DNA from: Doryteuthis pealeii
Lineage: Eukaryota > Mollusca > Cephalopoda > Myopsida > Loliginidae
Assembly (NCBI GenBank): GCA_023376005.1
Contig: CM042148.1
Span: 68,236,869 to 68,300,868 of the forward strand
DNA length: 64,000 nucleotides
Direction of reading: 5' to 3'
Below are positions 40,198 through 55,200 of this stretch, one piece after another. Position 1 is the stretch's first letter, and the number at the start of each line of letters is the position of its first letter. The translations under genes and the position numbers were made by a program. The notes under the pieces are model-generated. The model had not been told where the DNA came from and did no database searches. It saw only the letters and a program-made list of their open reading frames with translations.

Positions 40198-41149
40198 ACT
40201 CCTGTAAATCACTTAAGTTTTGTATTTAAACAAATTCTTTTAAAGGCCTTACAAATTATTACAGTTAATAAGGAATTCCTTTAATTATAACAATAAAAAA
40301 ATAAATTTGAAAAATGATAAAAAGATGCAATATTTTATTTTGGTTCAAACAACTGATATTTTGAAATGTTCAAATCTTAGTAGGGTGTGTGGGGAAAAAA
40401 AAAAATTTCAGCAAATTTAAGGCAACATATGGTGCATAATTGAAATAGTTGCTTGCCTCAACAAACTGAACAAAGTTTACTTTACCTGTGGCCTAATATA
40501 CCATATGGTTTGATAATTAATTAATAATTTAGAGCAAGAGAAAGTATTTTGCACTGCTGTGATATGGTACAGTTTTACCTAGTAGCAAATATATTGCTAA
40601 CACATGGTAAAAATTAACTACATTTCACAGAAGTCAATAAGCTTTTTTTACCAGTTTGGAAAAATAAAAGTCTTAGAAGGAAAACCTCTCAAATTTATTG
40701 ATCATGCAACTGGAGTCTCCATAGACATGTATATTGGCATGTTCCTTCAAATAACAACGACAGGCAATTATATACAGCAACAAGCAGCTTGGTTTCTTTC
40801 ACAAAGATTCAATTACCAACTTACTTCTAAAGTGAACAAGCTCAAGTTGGCGGAATCAAAATAATAGTAAGAGGCAAGGCAATAAATCTTATTACTATTA
40901 CAGCCACATTGATCTAACCTACGCAGATCATATTTTGACAGACAAATTTCAATCAAGTCTACCAATAGCAGCACAAATCAATTGTACTAGACTGCACAAT
41001 ACTGATGACCATCAAGAGCTTTTAAATTATTAGAAGAAAAAAGTGTTTACAAGCATAAACATTCGTAAGAACATGATATACATCAAATAAAAACATTTGC
41101 TAATAAAGCAAGCAATAAAAGTATATATATATATATATATATATATGGG

Positions 41150-41415
41150 GTCGTGTAGTGTAATGTTATCATCATAGGAAATGGATACCGTGAACCAAGT
41201 TCAAATCCTGGACGAGACTGGTTGCATTGCACATCGTGTTAATACCCTTGGGAAAGGTATGCATCAACTATTCTCCCTCCAGTAGGGCAGACTGAGCGGT
41301 CTAAGCTTGGTTAGGCAATCAGTCTAGAAGGAAAACTGAATTCAAATCTGTTAAACTCTGTTTAAGAAGTGGACCTTGTTTTACACCCTATTCATACGGA
41401 TGGTTAAGTAAAGTG
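41150..41415 (+). mobile_element. Family A SINE (tRNA-like head), near full length
   Basis: A tRNA-like head (GTGTAATGTTATCATCATAG; box B AGTTCAAATCC) leads to the shared body CTTGGGAAAGGTATGCATC ... AGTAGGGCAGACTG ... AGAAGGAAAACTGAATTCAA ... GACCTTGTTTTACACC, then (GT)n. Other plus-strand copies: 4035-4275, 8094-8305, 26425-26675, 43295-43485, a head fragment at 44755-44850, and a tail fragment at 45255-45330. The tail often ends in (GT)n or (TA)n. Confidence 0.75.
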
Positions 41416-42796
41416 TTGTGTGTGTGTGTGTTTGTGTGTTATAGCTTGCTATATCTATGTATAAAGTGCTCAATATCTGTGAGTGTATAGATTTATGTCA
41501 GACTCCCTTGAGAACATAATTTACATGCAAGAAAAAACCCAGAGTCAATATTTGCACAGCTTACAAGCCAAACAAGGTTAAAACAGCAGCAATAAACCTC
41601 AACAAACCCCTCACTAGATTAAATGCAAATATTTTTAACTAGTTTTTAGTTATTTTATCACTAAATTCAGATTGAAGTTATATCAATCAGAGAGAAATCT
41701 AATGTTGATACATAAAGGATTTATTTGCAGGTTTTTTTTTTTAAATGTCTGTTGGAGGAGATCATATGCAACAAGTTATTTTCTCAACAATAAGAAAATA
41801 AGTTATCTTTATTGTCTCAAGTGATTTTTCTAAACAGATCTTTGTAGACATTACAAATCTGAATCCATCTACATGGAAATGAAATTATCAAGAGAAATCA
41901 AATAGAGTTGATCTTGTATACAAATGGAGATATGATGTATTTTTCCTTTAATTATACAGTTCTGCATATACCCCCCCCAACACACACACACACTTTATAG
42001 TAAAAAAAAAAGAGAAGTCATGTAAAGATTCGAATTATATAACAGCAAGTCTTATGCAATCAATACAGTAATTATCTAATTATGTAATAATCCTATTACA
42101 ATATCCACTTTATGGCAATTATCTAGTGGCCCCTTTTCTATCACAAATTCATGCACAATTAGTTACAGTAAAACAAAAATCGATCGTAATATGTCAAATG
42201 CATATTGACTGAAGTCAGTGACATGCATTAGTGAAAACGTGCACAAACTTCAATCAAGATTAAAGTTATAAAAAAGATTTGTTAGTGGATTAATTTTACT
42301 TTGCAATGGGAGTTACATTTTAAGTAACTTTTTTAATTATAGTCTATACCATAAACAGTATTTCCTTTTCACATTAAACTTTATCTAATGAAAAATAAAA
42401 AATACAACTTTAAGAGTCAAATCAGAAATTCTCAAAATTTTTTCTCATTTCTATAAAATAAAAATTCAGATTTTCTAGAAAAAAAAACAAAAAAAAACCT
42501 AAAGATTTTAGGTTAAATGATAAATGTGGAATTTAGTTAACATGATTACAAGTATATTGCTAATGAACATGGAAAAAAAGTCAAAACAGTTCCGAAAATT
42601 CAATCTCTTCATATTCTTGATCTTGTTAACACATTTAGGATATCTATCCTTCAAAACCACCTTTCATATGTACAAACCATAAAAGAGAAAAAACTATCAA
42701 AATTGGATAAACTCTTAGCAATGATTGAACAACAATGCAAATATTTTCTTATACTGGATTAATAAATTCATGTTTTACTTTTACAAAATACAAACA

Positions 42797-43082
42797 CAGA
42801 AATGCTGATAGGTAGACGCAGTAAAATTGTATCAGTGTCCCAGTGTTTTTCTTATTTCTTTCCCCACCATTTCAAACTAACTGCAAATACATTTCAATAT
42901 ATTCTTAGACAGGATAGGGTAAAAGGTAGGGGTTAGACAGCTTTATTTGGTTCCCCCACATCAAAAATAAAACCCTACAATTTATTAAGAAACTTTAGTT
43001 GGGACCCATCGAATTTCTCAGAGACTCATTCAAATATGTGCATCCCAGGACACACTAAATAAAAAAGCTATCAGCATCACTA
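42797..43082 (-). mobile_element. hAT-like MITE, minus strand
   Basis: Reverse-oriented copy of 34291-34624, with ATGCTGATAGGTAGACGCAG at one end and AGCTATCAGCATCACT at the other. Confidence 0.66.
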
Positions 43083-43294
43083 AACAAATCAGGATGCAAA
43101 TTAAAATAAAAAATAATTGTGTTCACTACCAAATTTTCCTGAATAAAAAACATCAAAACATTTGATGCCTTATTTCAAAATGGACTAATAAATATGAAAG
43201 AAAATTAAATTAAAAGCTATAAAAATACATGTGAAAAGTATTTTAAATATTTAATCATTTCATTAGACAATCTTTCCTAATAGTCCAGTTTGGG

Positions 43295-43485
43295 CGACCA
43301 AGTTTAATTCCATTTGCATTTCACAGAGTTAATACCTTATGAATCCAACTATGGATAAATAGGATAGACTGGGCTCTTTAACCTTAGTATGGCAACTTGT
43401 CTAGAAGGAAAACTGAATTCAAACTTGTTAAACTCTGCTTAAGAAATTGACCTTGTCACATCCTACTCATGCAGAAGGGTTGGTT
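43295..43485 (+). mobile_element. Family A SINE, partial
   Basis: Body blocks GATAGACTGGGCTCTTTAAC, GAAGGAAAACTGAATTCAAA and GACCTTGTCACATCCTACTC are present. The head is degraded. Confidence 0.68.
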
Positions 43486-46400
43486 ACCATGTATATAAAA
43501 AATAAAAGTTAGGCTTACTGCACTTTTAATCTAGACTAAAAGATAATTACTGGTTTTTCAGCTAATCCCATTCTTTTTAAAATACATATCAGAAACATTG
43601 ATTTTCAAAATGATCCCTTTTCACTTTACCAAACCAATGCATCAAAGTGAAATTAAGCAAAAAAGCAAGTGAACATTTGTCATCTGAAATTACTTAGATA
43701 AAAATCAAAAGGCAATTTCTACAAGATAAACATACAAATATAATTAGGTAGAATAAATACGTGTTTACTTTCACAGGTCATCAGTAAGATGTATTTTTCT
43801 AATGCAAAAAGATCAAAGGTTTAAAACTATATCAAGTAATATTAGCATCGTACATAGGTAGATCAAGATTGTTTGGGAATGAAACAGCCAACAAGTTCAA
43901 AATAAATCAACAGGTAAATATGTACAAGAAATTAAATGTCGCAATTGCAAAAGCCATTTTTTCTTGCTAGCATAAAACAGAAAAGTTTTTGTTTTCTTTT
44001 TCTACAAATACACACTAATTATACATTAACAACAGAGCTCAGTTTATGATGCATTTTGCAAGTAACTGGAAAGGAATATGCTGACAAAAGCTGAAGATGC
44101 AATCAACATAATGACAAATAGCAACAAATAGAATACAATTATCAAATAGGTTATTCAAATACTTGATGGCCTGGTAACACATAATGCCCATGTTCAACAG
44201 GCATTTTGTTACTTACCATCGTTACTAATCCTATTGTATAGGACAATTAAAGGTTCAGACAGTATTTTAAGTAAAATATATTGCCTAGCCCATTACACCC
44301 AAGAAATGATAGAACTAGATATTCCCACAACTGATTAAACAAGGATTTATTAAGTGAGATTCAAAAACTTTAATAAATACTTACAAGTACATTTCTAGTT
44401 GGTTATTTTGTTTTATGATATATCAACCCTTGTGGGTTATTTACTGCCAAATCATTTTTTTGTACATGTTTTGTAAAGGAATAGTTTATGAGTAAATATT
44501 TGTTTGGTTTTATAAACTGGTAGAAATAATTTTCATTAACTTGCAAACAGATCTATTTGAACCATAGATGGAATTGTAACAGGTAAAGTGGAACTGGGAG
44601 TAATGGCAATGAAGAGGTACTCCACACTCCCCAGAGCTCACAGTTCTAGTATTAAAAAAAAACAAAATAAACATTGAGCAATGAAAATAAAATTCTACTT
44701 ATAAAAACAAAAACAAAAAACAGTGCTTAATACAAATGAGTAAAATTACAAAAGTGTGCTTAGCATAATGGTTATCATCATAGAAAATAGAATAGAGTTC
44801 AAATTCTGAACAAGGCTTTCAAGCATTTCAGATCTTGCTAATGCCCTTGAAAAAAAGAAAAGTCATATTTTATGTTTTCGGCTTTTTGAAGCAAAATATC
44901 ATTTTAACTCACTGTAAGAAATAATGCAATGGATAAAAACACATAAAAATTACATATTTAGAAAGATTATTTTCTTTTCTTTCCAATCATATAAATATTT
45001 TTAAGATTGGATCAGAAATACCAGAGCAATTGCGATTTGAACCAATTAAGGTGAAAAATTATATATGTCCAACTATTTTACGAAATGAGCTGTTATTGCT
45101 ATTAGGAAATATTGTCTAATGAAATGATTAAATATTTAAAATACTTTTCACATGTATTTTTATAGCTTTTAATTTTCTTTCATATTTATTAGTCCATTTT
45201 GAAATAAAGCATCAAATCTTTTGGGTTTTTTTTTTTTATTCAGAAAAATTTGGTAGTGAATTCAGACCAGCTTTACTATACTTAAAAACTGACCGTGCCA
45301 CATCCTGCCCATAGCAAAGGAGTTGTGTGTGTGTGTGTGTATTATATATATATATATATTACATACATACACACTACAAACATAATAGCAGTTGTCTGTC
45401 CTTACTGATAGCCAAGTGAATGCTCATCTCTTCTAGTTTAATATTAGCAAAAATGAACAAGCTTCATTTATACCCAGGAATGAACTGACTTGTAAATGAA
45501 CGTGTCTTAAAGTTTCAAGTTGGCTCCTTGTATCATATTAAATGTTAAGTTTCCTTATCAGAGGCACAAGTAACAAGTATTTTAAGTGAAGGCCTCATTA
45601 GTTGCTTTTTTTTTTTTGTAGAAAAAAAAAAAAAAAAAAAAAAAAATTATCAAATTAAGATGACCATAAAAAAAAAAAAGAAAGAAAAAGAGTTAAGTAC
45701 TACTAAAAGAGTAAAATATTTAAATGGGTCAGGACTAGGTAGAAGTGGTGCTAACAGACCAACAATCAGATATTATCTTCAAGAACTTTCCATGAATAGA
45801 ACAATTCTTTAAGTGATATGGAGGTGGGTAAGGCAAACAGAGAGCCAGTAGAAAGTGTGGGGTGGGGGAGTGGAAATAAGCTGGGCAGAACCCAGCAGTG
45901 ATCAGCAACAACTTGTTAACTGAGCCTCATTCAACAAGAGTTGTTCTTGTTTAAACAAGGTAGAAACTGGCTTACTAAACACGAGACTAATAAGCAAGGG
46001 CTGAAGTAAAGATTTTCAGGCACTTGATAAGGAAGTAGCTTTGCAGAAACTAAATAGACGATAACTACACCCACACTGCCTAATTACCAGCAGCCTTCAG
46101 CGCAAGATACACAGCTGGGAGTGGGTGGATGCTTAAAGAAATTCATCTTGAGATACAAGACTAATTTTCAGATGAGGTCACAGATTAAAAAATATTGTCA
46201 CAGTTTATGATTTATATCAACAATATCTTGAAAAGCTGTTTAGCAGCTTTTCAAGACATACTAGACACTTTACCACCAACACCCCACAAAATAAAAAGAA
46301 AACCATTCCTCCCGCACCCTCCATTTTGTACTATTGTAAAAATAAAATTCTTAACATAAAACAAACACAGGAAATTCATTGTAATGGAATAGTTGCTTGT

Positions 46401-47396
46401 TTTCCAAGCAAGTGTCAAATTTGAAATAGCAGTAACGTAATTAGATACCCACTTTCAATCAGATGCTTTTAAGTGTTCTTGTAAGCTTACATTATTCCAT
46501 ATATCCAACCCACTCCCCACCGCTGCTTCCACTAAAGAATCTGCAATTCCAAAGTTAATACAACACTTCAATTAATATGACATTAAGTTCTCATTAGGAA
46601 AAGAAAGTCATCTCAAATGAAAACCAACTCTGTTTGGAAACATCCAAATTCATGAAAGAAATAAGTCTAGAAAGAAAAGAAAAAAAGCCAAAGAAAATAT
46701 TTCTTAAAGTGAAAGTGAAACTTGTGATTATACCATTTTTCCTTAACTAAAACCTTGGCACAATATAAGCCAAGAAAATCTCTCTGCAATTAAAAGTGAT
46801 ACTAACTGTAATTCTCACAATCACCATCATTAACATTCTGCCTGTTTAGAAACATCTGGCAGGATATCATTGACAACATAGCTCTGCACAAGTTGTAGTT
46901 TTTGCTTATTATATACTGTTAAAAAAAAATAGGTTTGCAGAATGCAAGGTGTTTTAGTTTAGTGTTCCACTTGATGTTCCTTTGAGGCAAAGGAATTGGT
47001 TGAGCAACAGACACAGATCAGTAAGAGAACCACCAACTGAGAATACACAAACTCATGCACGTATTGTTTACTCTTGGGGGGAAAAAAGTTCCAGTTTCTC
47101 ACAGCAAGGTTTCTCACAATATTGACATTAGCAATATGAGTAAACATAGGGTAATTAAAGATATATAAAACAATAGAAACAAGATGGTAACTGGAGGTAC
47201 AGCATTGAAGTCATGATTGCATAACTTTTAGCAAGATCTTCACAAAATTATCAAGCAAAAAGAATGGGATTTTTTTCTTTTAATTTGTCATATAGGAAAA
47301 AGTCGGGTTTTAATAAACGAACTCATTTACTGGTTCCATAACATGGTTTGGTTGTGTGGAGGCACTACTTATATAGTGTCTTAGGCAAGAATAGAC

Positions 47397-47660
47397 TGGC
47401 AGAGCCCAACCCTCTCCAGGTTTACAAATTGTTTGAATTCCAAATTTTCCTATTAGACCAGTTGCCATACCAAGGTTAAAGAGCCCAGTCTGCTCTACTA
47501 TCTATAGCTGGAGGGAGAATAGTTGAATTCATACCTTTCCTAAGTGTATTAGCGCGCGATGTGAAATGCAAACAGCCTTGTTATGGATTTGGACTAGAGT
47601 AGCCGAGTCCACTTTCTATGGCAATAACTGTTACACCACAAGCGCCTTTTTACAAAATTT
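47397..47660 (-). mobile_element. Family A SINE, minus strand
   Basis: Minus strand: GGCGCTTGTGGTGTAACAGT at the head, followed by the family body with AGGTATGAATTCAACTATTC and CAGACTGGGCTCTTTAACC. Confidence 0.72.
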
Positions 47661-48714
47661 GAAGCACTAAAGACGTAAACAAATTAATCTTTATCCCAAA
47701 CAGTTAATAACCAAAATGATTGAGAGAACAATATCAATCATCCTTTTAATTAAACTCATTTATATTGGGGCACAAATTTTTTAAAATCAACAAAAATATT
47801 GTTTTAAAATAAACAAATCAGAAGTGCCCAGATGGCTTAGTAGAATTAATATTTAAAAAATATATTTGTTAAAAAAAAAATTAAAAAAAAAAAAAAGGAA
47901 AAAAAAACGAAAATTAATTCTCAAGATGGTTACACCCAACATGTTCCAAAGCTTATTCTATTCTCAAGAGAATAAAAAACAAAAATACATACAATGCTTA
48001 ATTAATAAAGCATATTAAAAAGTTTCTTTTTAAGTCTGATCCAGTTGAAATTGGCATCTTGCAAACTATTGAACAAGCTTTATTTCTTTATGTAACTACA
48101 AACATTCATTATAACCTTTTGTAGACAGAGCGAATTTGATAAGAAAAAAAAGATAGGTAAAATATTGAATATTTGCCAGCATGTAGATACCAGTAAATCT
48201 GACAGGCCGAGATAAAACAGACTCGGCTGCGGACAAGCATGCAGAATCTTTGGAGCAATCTCTACAACAGTACATAAAAAAAAAAACAAAGAAAAAAAAA
48301 GCTAACGCCAAACAAGACAACCTTAAATCTATTTAGAGTTTATAAAAAGAAACATTATGAAACTTACATTGATTACAACTTACCTAAGCTTACAACAAAA
48401 TGTTTACTTCTTTTGTTAAATTTAACATTAATTACAATCAAAATCATGAGATTTTAACAATCTCTTCCTTTTTATACAAGTAATCCACTCAACAAAGTTT
48501 AAAATTTCAAATAAACTTTATTGTAATTTTGTTTATAATCTTAGGTATATTGCTGGTCTCAGATTTTTAATGTTAATTTTTCTGCAAATCTAGCAATTAA
48601 AGTTAAGATAAACATTGTTTTCAAATGTTTAATAAAAATGAAGGTAGCTAAATTTATAAAAGACAAATAACTAAATCTAATGTGCAAATAAGATTACAGT
48701 GAATTTTTTTTAAC

Positions 48715-49107
48715 TACTATATTTGACAGCATAAGATGCACGGGTATATAAGACGCCTCCCCATTTCAACAGGTCAGATTCAGGGAAAAAATCTTTTTTT
48801 TAATGTATATAACCATATATTGTTGAAAACAGCCTAGCTTACGCTCAGTACTTTTACCTACCCTAAACTCCATGCATCCTTATTTTATTTGTTTTTGCTT
48901 GTGTAATACAAGCAGAAACAAATAAAATAAGGATGGATTGAGTTGAGGGTAGGTAAAAGTACTGAGCATAAGCTGGGTTAGTGAGCATTATAAAGAAGAT
49001 TAGCCTAGGCCTACGGTCTCAAACTTCACCTACGATATATAAGATGCAGGACAATTTTGAGCCAAAAGTTTGGAAAAAGTGCACCCTATATGCCGACAAA
49101 TACAGTA
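48715..49107. mobile_element. Non-autonomous TIR element with a central hairpin (about 393 bp)
   Basis: Ends TACTATATTTGACAGCATA and, reverse-complemented on the right, TACTGTATTTGTCGGCATA: imperfect terminal repeats. Inside, 48833-48976 form a strong hairpin (GCTTACGCTCAGTACTTTTA against TAAAAGTACTGAGCATAAGC). No transposase. The superfamily was not assigned. Confidence 0.68.
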
Positions 49108-52100
49108 CTTGTTCATTTATAAAAGTACAAGAATTTGATTAAAAAAAACAAAACAAAAAAAAAAAAAAACATACAATAAGTGATAAGGAATTTGCTAATA
49201 GCTATAGTTACCAAAGTGAAAAACAAAATGAAAGGAGTAATTCTCTTAAATTGTTTTCAGATTACAAGATAAATATTTTCACCATTAAATATTTTAATTT
49301 TCTTTCATTTTCTTTTCCTTATTTGTAGATTTATTCTTAGTCTTTTAGTTCCACATAATTTCTACCTAAAATATTCATCCAGCTATCAATTATTTAAGCT
49401 TTATTCCTCCTCTTCCAACTAAAGTTAATTTGATCATGAAATAAAAAGGTAATACATGTTTTAGTACAAGAAAACCTTGCACAAGGCCATGGGGAAGAAA
49501 AAAAAGTAAAAATTAGCCATTTATTAGAAACAGTAGTCTAGCCACTTAATTATGATCAAAAGGTTTTTTTAAGCAACAAATGGCAAAAGAATAAAAAAAA
49601 AAGAAAAGAAAGATATCTGATCAAAATGAATGTTCTAGATTGTAAAAAAAGAATTCCTTTATCATCAGTCATTAATAACATTGGTTTGGATTTTAATCAA
49701 CAAATGGCAGTCAACATCTGAAGCAGACCTCACAATATTAACAGCTGAAGTTAGAGACACTGAACAGTGCATTCTAATGGTGGGACAAATCTCACTTGTA
49801 TTTCATCTGAACATCATTTCAATCAACTTTTTCTTTTTTTGACTACAAGATATTGTTTGATCCAAAAACTTTTGGAAGATACAGCTTCTTATTTTGCTCT
49901 CAGACTTAATATATAAGTCATGCTAGAAAGCATAAGGAACAATAAAAGAAAAATTGAAGCAACAATTGGTTATAAGTGCCTGAATCTAGCCTATTTATTA
50001 ACAATACTCCAATGACCTCAGTGAATAAAGCAGTGTATTTTAATAATGAATCCACACAATAGGGGTGTGCCAGTTTCTGGCCCACTTAAAGTTCATATAC
50101 TTCATTTCCTCTTGAGTAATCAATATACTTTACTATATATTAAAAAATATAAACAAGAATTAAATACTAACAGATATACAACTGAGAAAATCCTGTCAAA
50201 TTTAACTTCAGATATAAGTAAACAGATCAATTATTGGTAAGACATTAAAACCCTGTAAAAATGTGTTCTCCCAATATTTAGCAACTAAGAAAATATTCCA
50301 TTGAAAAATGAGAACATCTTTTTGGCACAAGGAAAAAGCTAGGAGACAATTGAAGTTTATATTAATAAATTTGATACTTTAATATAAAAACAAAAACTAT
50401 CCAGCTGTCAAAATAGATGTTATGACCTTTTCCAAAATTCAACACTCAACAACAATGAGAGACAACGCCATATATAATCATGCACAGACATGTGAATTTC
50501 TAACACTTACAATTATCTGAAGTAAACAAAAATTAAATGTGTTACTTTTACGCTTCAGCTGCCATTTTGTAGGAGTCTAATGGCAAAAGTTGAGCCAAAA
50601 TAGCATTTTATTTCTCTCCACAATTAAAAATAATGAAGTAATGAATTAAAATTGAAGGAAAAAAAAAAAAGCTTTCCTTTTGGTATATTACCTATTTTCT
50701 ATAATCCTTGTAAGAAATATAAGTTTCACATTTGAATACTGCAAATATTCAATAATGAAACTAGTTTTTTTAATTGTATCACCTGAACCACAAAAAGATC
50801 TTGAAAAATTAAGTGTAAAATTTCAAAGTTTAATTCAAAACTGAAAGAGGCCATTGAATTTAAAATGAGAAAGGTTTCAAGACAACATATTTAAGAATAA
50901 CTTACACTGGGCCTAAATACAATTTGAAGAAACTTGTGCAAACATTTAATTGTGTGTGTTTGAGTGGATATACTCCAGCTAAATATATCCATCTTAAAAC
51001 AGATAAAACATTTACAAAAACAAGACAAAATAACTCAAAATAAAGTATGTGGTATTTTCAATATGCATGAATATCATTAAACGATGGTTTCAGCCCCCCA
51101 CCCCCTAGAATTTCAAAGGCAATTTCATTCACAAACATCGTAATAGCAGTGAATAATTTTATTTTTGTATAAAATGTTAGAGCATCTTTTGAAGACAAAT
51201 ACAAAACTAGTTTCATTTTTAACTAGTGATATACTCAACAATTTTAGTGTTTAAATTTCCTCAAGATGCACTGCAACCTTTAATCATGTAATTTTTAAAA
51301 TAGTCATGATCATTCTAAAAGTTTTTTGGACAGATGATTTGTTTTGGATATAGTAACATTTTGAAATCAGAAAATATTCAAAGGCTGCAAATAGTGGATA
51401 TTTTGGGGTAGGTGTAGAGGGGAGGGGGAAAAAAAAGGACAAAACAGATTCTCTCCATCTTCAACAAGTGAAAAAAAAAAAAATACAAGTAATTTTACAA
51501 TTTAAGTTTAATGATAATAGCCAAAATAATTGAAAAGAATAAATAAAAAGTACTATTTTTGCAGTTGAAATCAAAAAATTTTAAAAATACAAAAAAGGGA
51601 AGAGGTAACTTATGCCCTAGATTTATATTTAAAGGCACCCCCCCCCCAACCTGTTGGGTAGTGTGATAAACATCAAAATTAATGCAAGTATTATTCATTA
51701 TAAAAAGTCAGACATTAAAATGGATTTGGGAACAAGCAGAAGAGATTACTCTTATCCATAATCAATTAAAAAAGGAAAAATCATAATGAAAAAGTAAACA
51801 TAAAAGAAAATTGTTTAGGTTACTGATCAGTGACATTATGGAGATTATATATTAGAAAGTTTATCCTAAAATTAAAATAGGATTATTTGCCCATTTAAAA
51901 ATAAACTGAAGCCAAGAAAAATTGTTTTGTTTATTAGTAAATAAATAATTCATCTAGGAATTAAATACCATATGGCAATCTGTTAAGGGAGGAGTCAGCT
52001 GCCAACCATTATTGCCTTCAAAACTAACCTTCATCTCCAAAGATAAATAAAATTATTAAAAAAAAAAACCCTTACAGTTATCAGCTAAGGATATTTTGAT

Positions 52101-52227
52101 TAAATAAGTAAAAATGAATTTATAAAAAGAGTTGCAGATAAATAAAATTTTCAGCTAAAAATACAACAGACCCCAGGTGCCTAATTTGAGGAACTACAAC
52201 TATAACGTTTGGTGGTTCAACACCTGA

Positions 52228-52275
<48 letters not shown>
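52228..52275. repeat. (TA)n microsatellite
   Basis: A pure TA tract of about 48 bp in intron 1. Confidence 0.92.
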
Positions 52276-52280
<5 letters not shown>

Positions 52281-55200
52281 TGTTAAATGTTATAATTAAA
52301 AAAAAAAATCCAGCATGTGGAAGAGATTGTTAAACAATAACGAAGTGGCAAATATCAGAATTGTTGAAAGAAGAAATTAAATCTAAAAATATTCCATGTT
52401 TCCTTAGTGATGATCGCTATTGGCAAATAACTGGCAGAATTTTAGTTTATACAACTAAAAAAAAAAAAATCTTGTTATTTTGGCACTTTGTATAAGAAAG
52501 TCATCAATATGAATTGAAATCTAACTTGAAAGGGGAAGAAAAATAAGAAAGGATCAATTGTAAAAACAAATCTTAATCTTTTTCATGATTACAATTGTTG
52601 TAGGCGGTAGAGTGTAAGTAGGTTAGGTATGATGATACTGCACTGATTGGGATGAAGAAGAAGAAAAAGATGTGTGGCGACGGAGTTTATCAGGTGGGGA
52701 GAGAGGTGAGCTGCCAACAACAACGGGCTGGTACTTCTAGAATCATGATGTTGATGGTGTTGCCGATACTATTCATGCTACTGCTAACAATGGACAGCAG
52801 GGAGCCTGCTACAGCAGGAGAACGTAAAAATTGTGCCCCACGCCTTCACAAGAAAACAGAAGGGAGATAGAGATGAAGAAATCAAGAAGAAGAAGAAAAA
52901 AAGAACAGTAATAAATGACAATGTTGGAGTTGTAGTATTTAAGGGGAGAGTGAGTGAGAGAGAAGAGGTGGGATAGGTAGGAGGTTACAACTACTACAAC
53001 ACCACCCAGGTCTACAAAACAAAGCAGATGTCGCAAATAAAAACGTAGACAATATACATCAAGTATGTTGATGGCTTAATAACGGCTCAACAGTTAAACC
53101 ATTTAGAATTATTTAAAAAGAAAAATTAAAAAGATAAGATTCAATCGCCTCCAGCCGGTTTGTGCCCTTATTGGGCAGGGTGACATGGGAGAGAGAGGAA
53201 TAGAGAGTACTACATACACATTATATGCTACTAACTAACGTTTATACTAATAGATTAAGATTCTGAATTAGTATATTTAAGTGTTCTGTTTATTAGAGTC
53301 AGGTAAGTAAGTTGAAGGATGGGTTAGTTGTTATTCACTCGCTTCATAATGGTCCATTTTAAGATCCAAAACAACCTTAGAATCTATAAGAAACTATTAT
53401 TACTACTAGTAAAGCAACAGCAATAAGTAGTAATAACATATCACCAGGTGAATGGCACAAGTACATAAGAAACAGTGGCGGGTTCAGTAAGAAACAACAA
53501 CCTTTTTCCTATTATTACTGTTAAAACAGCACAGAAGCAATAGAATAATAATACTCTAACTATACGCACAAAACTGAAATAAACAATCTAATAAAAACTA
53601 ATATACATATATATATAAAACAGATGTCATGTTTTTTCCCTTTAACTTGAACCATAAGGTCCAAGATATACTTAATATTAGCAGTGATACCGATTTTCTT
53701 TTAACTCTTGACCAACAATAAGGACTCTTTAAAACAGTTGGACCACAAACAATGGAATTCCTATGTTTATCATTTAAAATTAATTAGATTTTTTTAAAGT
53801 TTTACTTGGAAAGAGGAATTTGTTTATCTCTCGCATGAATAGATGAAAGGTCGATGGCCTATCTGGGTTGGGTTTTTTTTAATTATTTTTTTTTATTTAT
53901 CTTAAGTGATCTGTGTAAACAAGTTTATATAAAGAGGGATGGAAAAATTAGAGAAACAATCAATTGTGTGTAATAAATGGCTACTAGTGGGCTGTTCAAG
54001 GTTATAGCCGGTAATAATAACAAAAAATAGTTGCTAAGATAACCAAAACCACGATTGTTTTATAATAATTATACTTATGATTATGATGATGATGGTGAAT
54101 GTAACAGTCAAGTGTGGAAGGGAGGGGGTGAATGAAGAAAATACATTGAAATCAACTGGAAACGACAAACGTTAATTATAGGTGGGAAAAGCATTTTCTG
54201 ACAACAGAATGTCTCTTCAGTATTAAAATAAAAATTCCTGAATATGAAAAGCAATATTTAACCATAATAAATTTGGGTGTTGCGTATTAGGAATTGATCG
54301 ACTTTTAGATTCAAATTATTTTTTCTTCTTTTTGGCTTGAACAGCCGTTTGTAAAGTTGCTGGGCAAAAAGCCACGCATGGCCGGGCTTGATTTTTTTTT
54401 TAATCGACTTGGGGCAGAGAGGATAATATTTGAAAGAAGATCTAAAGATTTTTTTTTCCATAAATAATTATCAAATGGTTAATTTAATACAAAAAAAAAT
54501 ATTCCTAAAAATATCATGAGTTCCTCAATTCCCTTTCTTTTTAAAAAAAATTTTTTTTTTTTAAATATTTCATAAACTTAATAATTCTTTTTAAAAAGCT
54601 TTAATTTTGAATAGAATTATCTCTAAAGCGATCATAAGCTTAAAAAAAAAATTAAGCCCGTTTTATTTAAACAGACTTCATGATGGACACGCGGATTTAA
54701 TTTTAGCTTTATCACCTCATGATGAACCTGAACCAGGTTGATTTTTTCTTCTTGAATTTAAGTTTTAAAAATAATTGATCAAACTCATTTGAGCAAGGAA
54801 GTTTCAACATTAAAGATCGTTTTATTTATGAAGGCAATGAAGTTTTTAAAATATTGTTTTATCAGACACTTAATAAAAAAAAATCGTTAAGAGTGTCGAA
54901 CAGGACCGGCGGTCAGTGCATTGGCACTGAAACAAACAACATGGCTGGCTGGCTGCCTAAAATGATCACGTTCATTATTAAAAGTATTAAATGAAAAAAA
55001 AAAAAAAAAAAAAAAAAAAAACACATGTTCAACTCCAAGTTTGAGGTTCGAGTAATAAATGAACCTAGTCATATCTAACGAAAATTAAAAAAGAAAAAAA
55101 AAAGAAAAAAAGAAACAACTTTAAAATAGGTAGATTGAACAAAAGGATTTACATAGTGAAATAAGAAATTTAATATTGATGGCTTAATATGATAGTTAAA

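Noticed and set aside
52652..52870. 72-codon plus-strand frame starting MKKKKKMCGDG with a hydrophobic stretch
   Set aside because: It starts in a purine-rich low-complexity run inside intron 1 on the opposite strand, with no family similarity that I recognise.
54895..54965. CpG-containing spot (GACCGGCGGTCAGTGCATTG) as an alternative first exon
   Set aside because: No open frame joins to exon 2 in phase and no clear donor site was seen; only base composition supports it.
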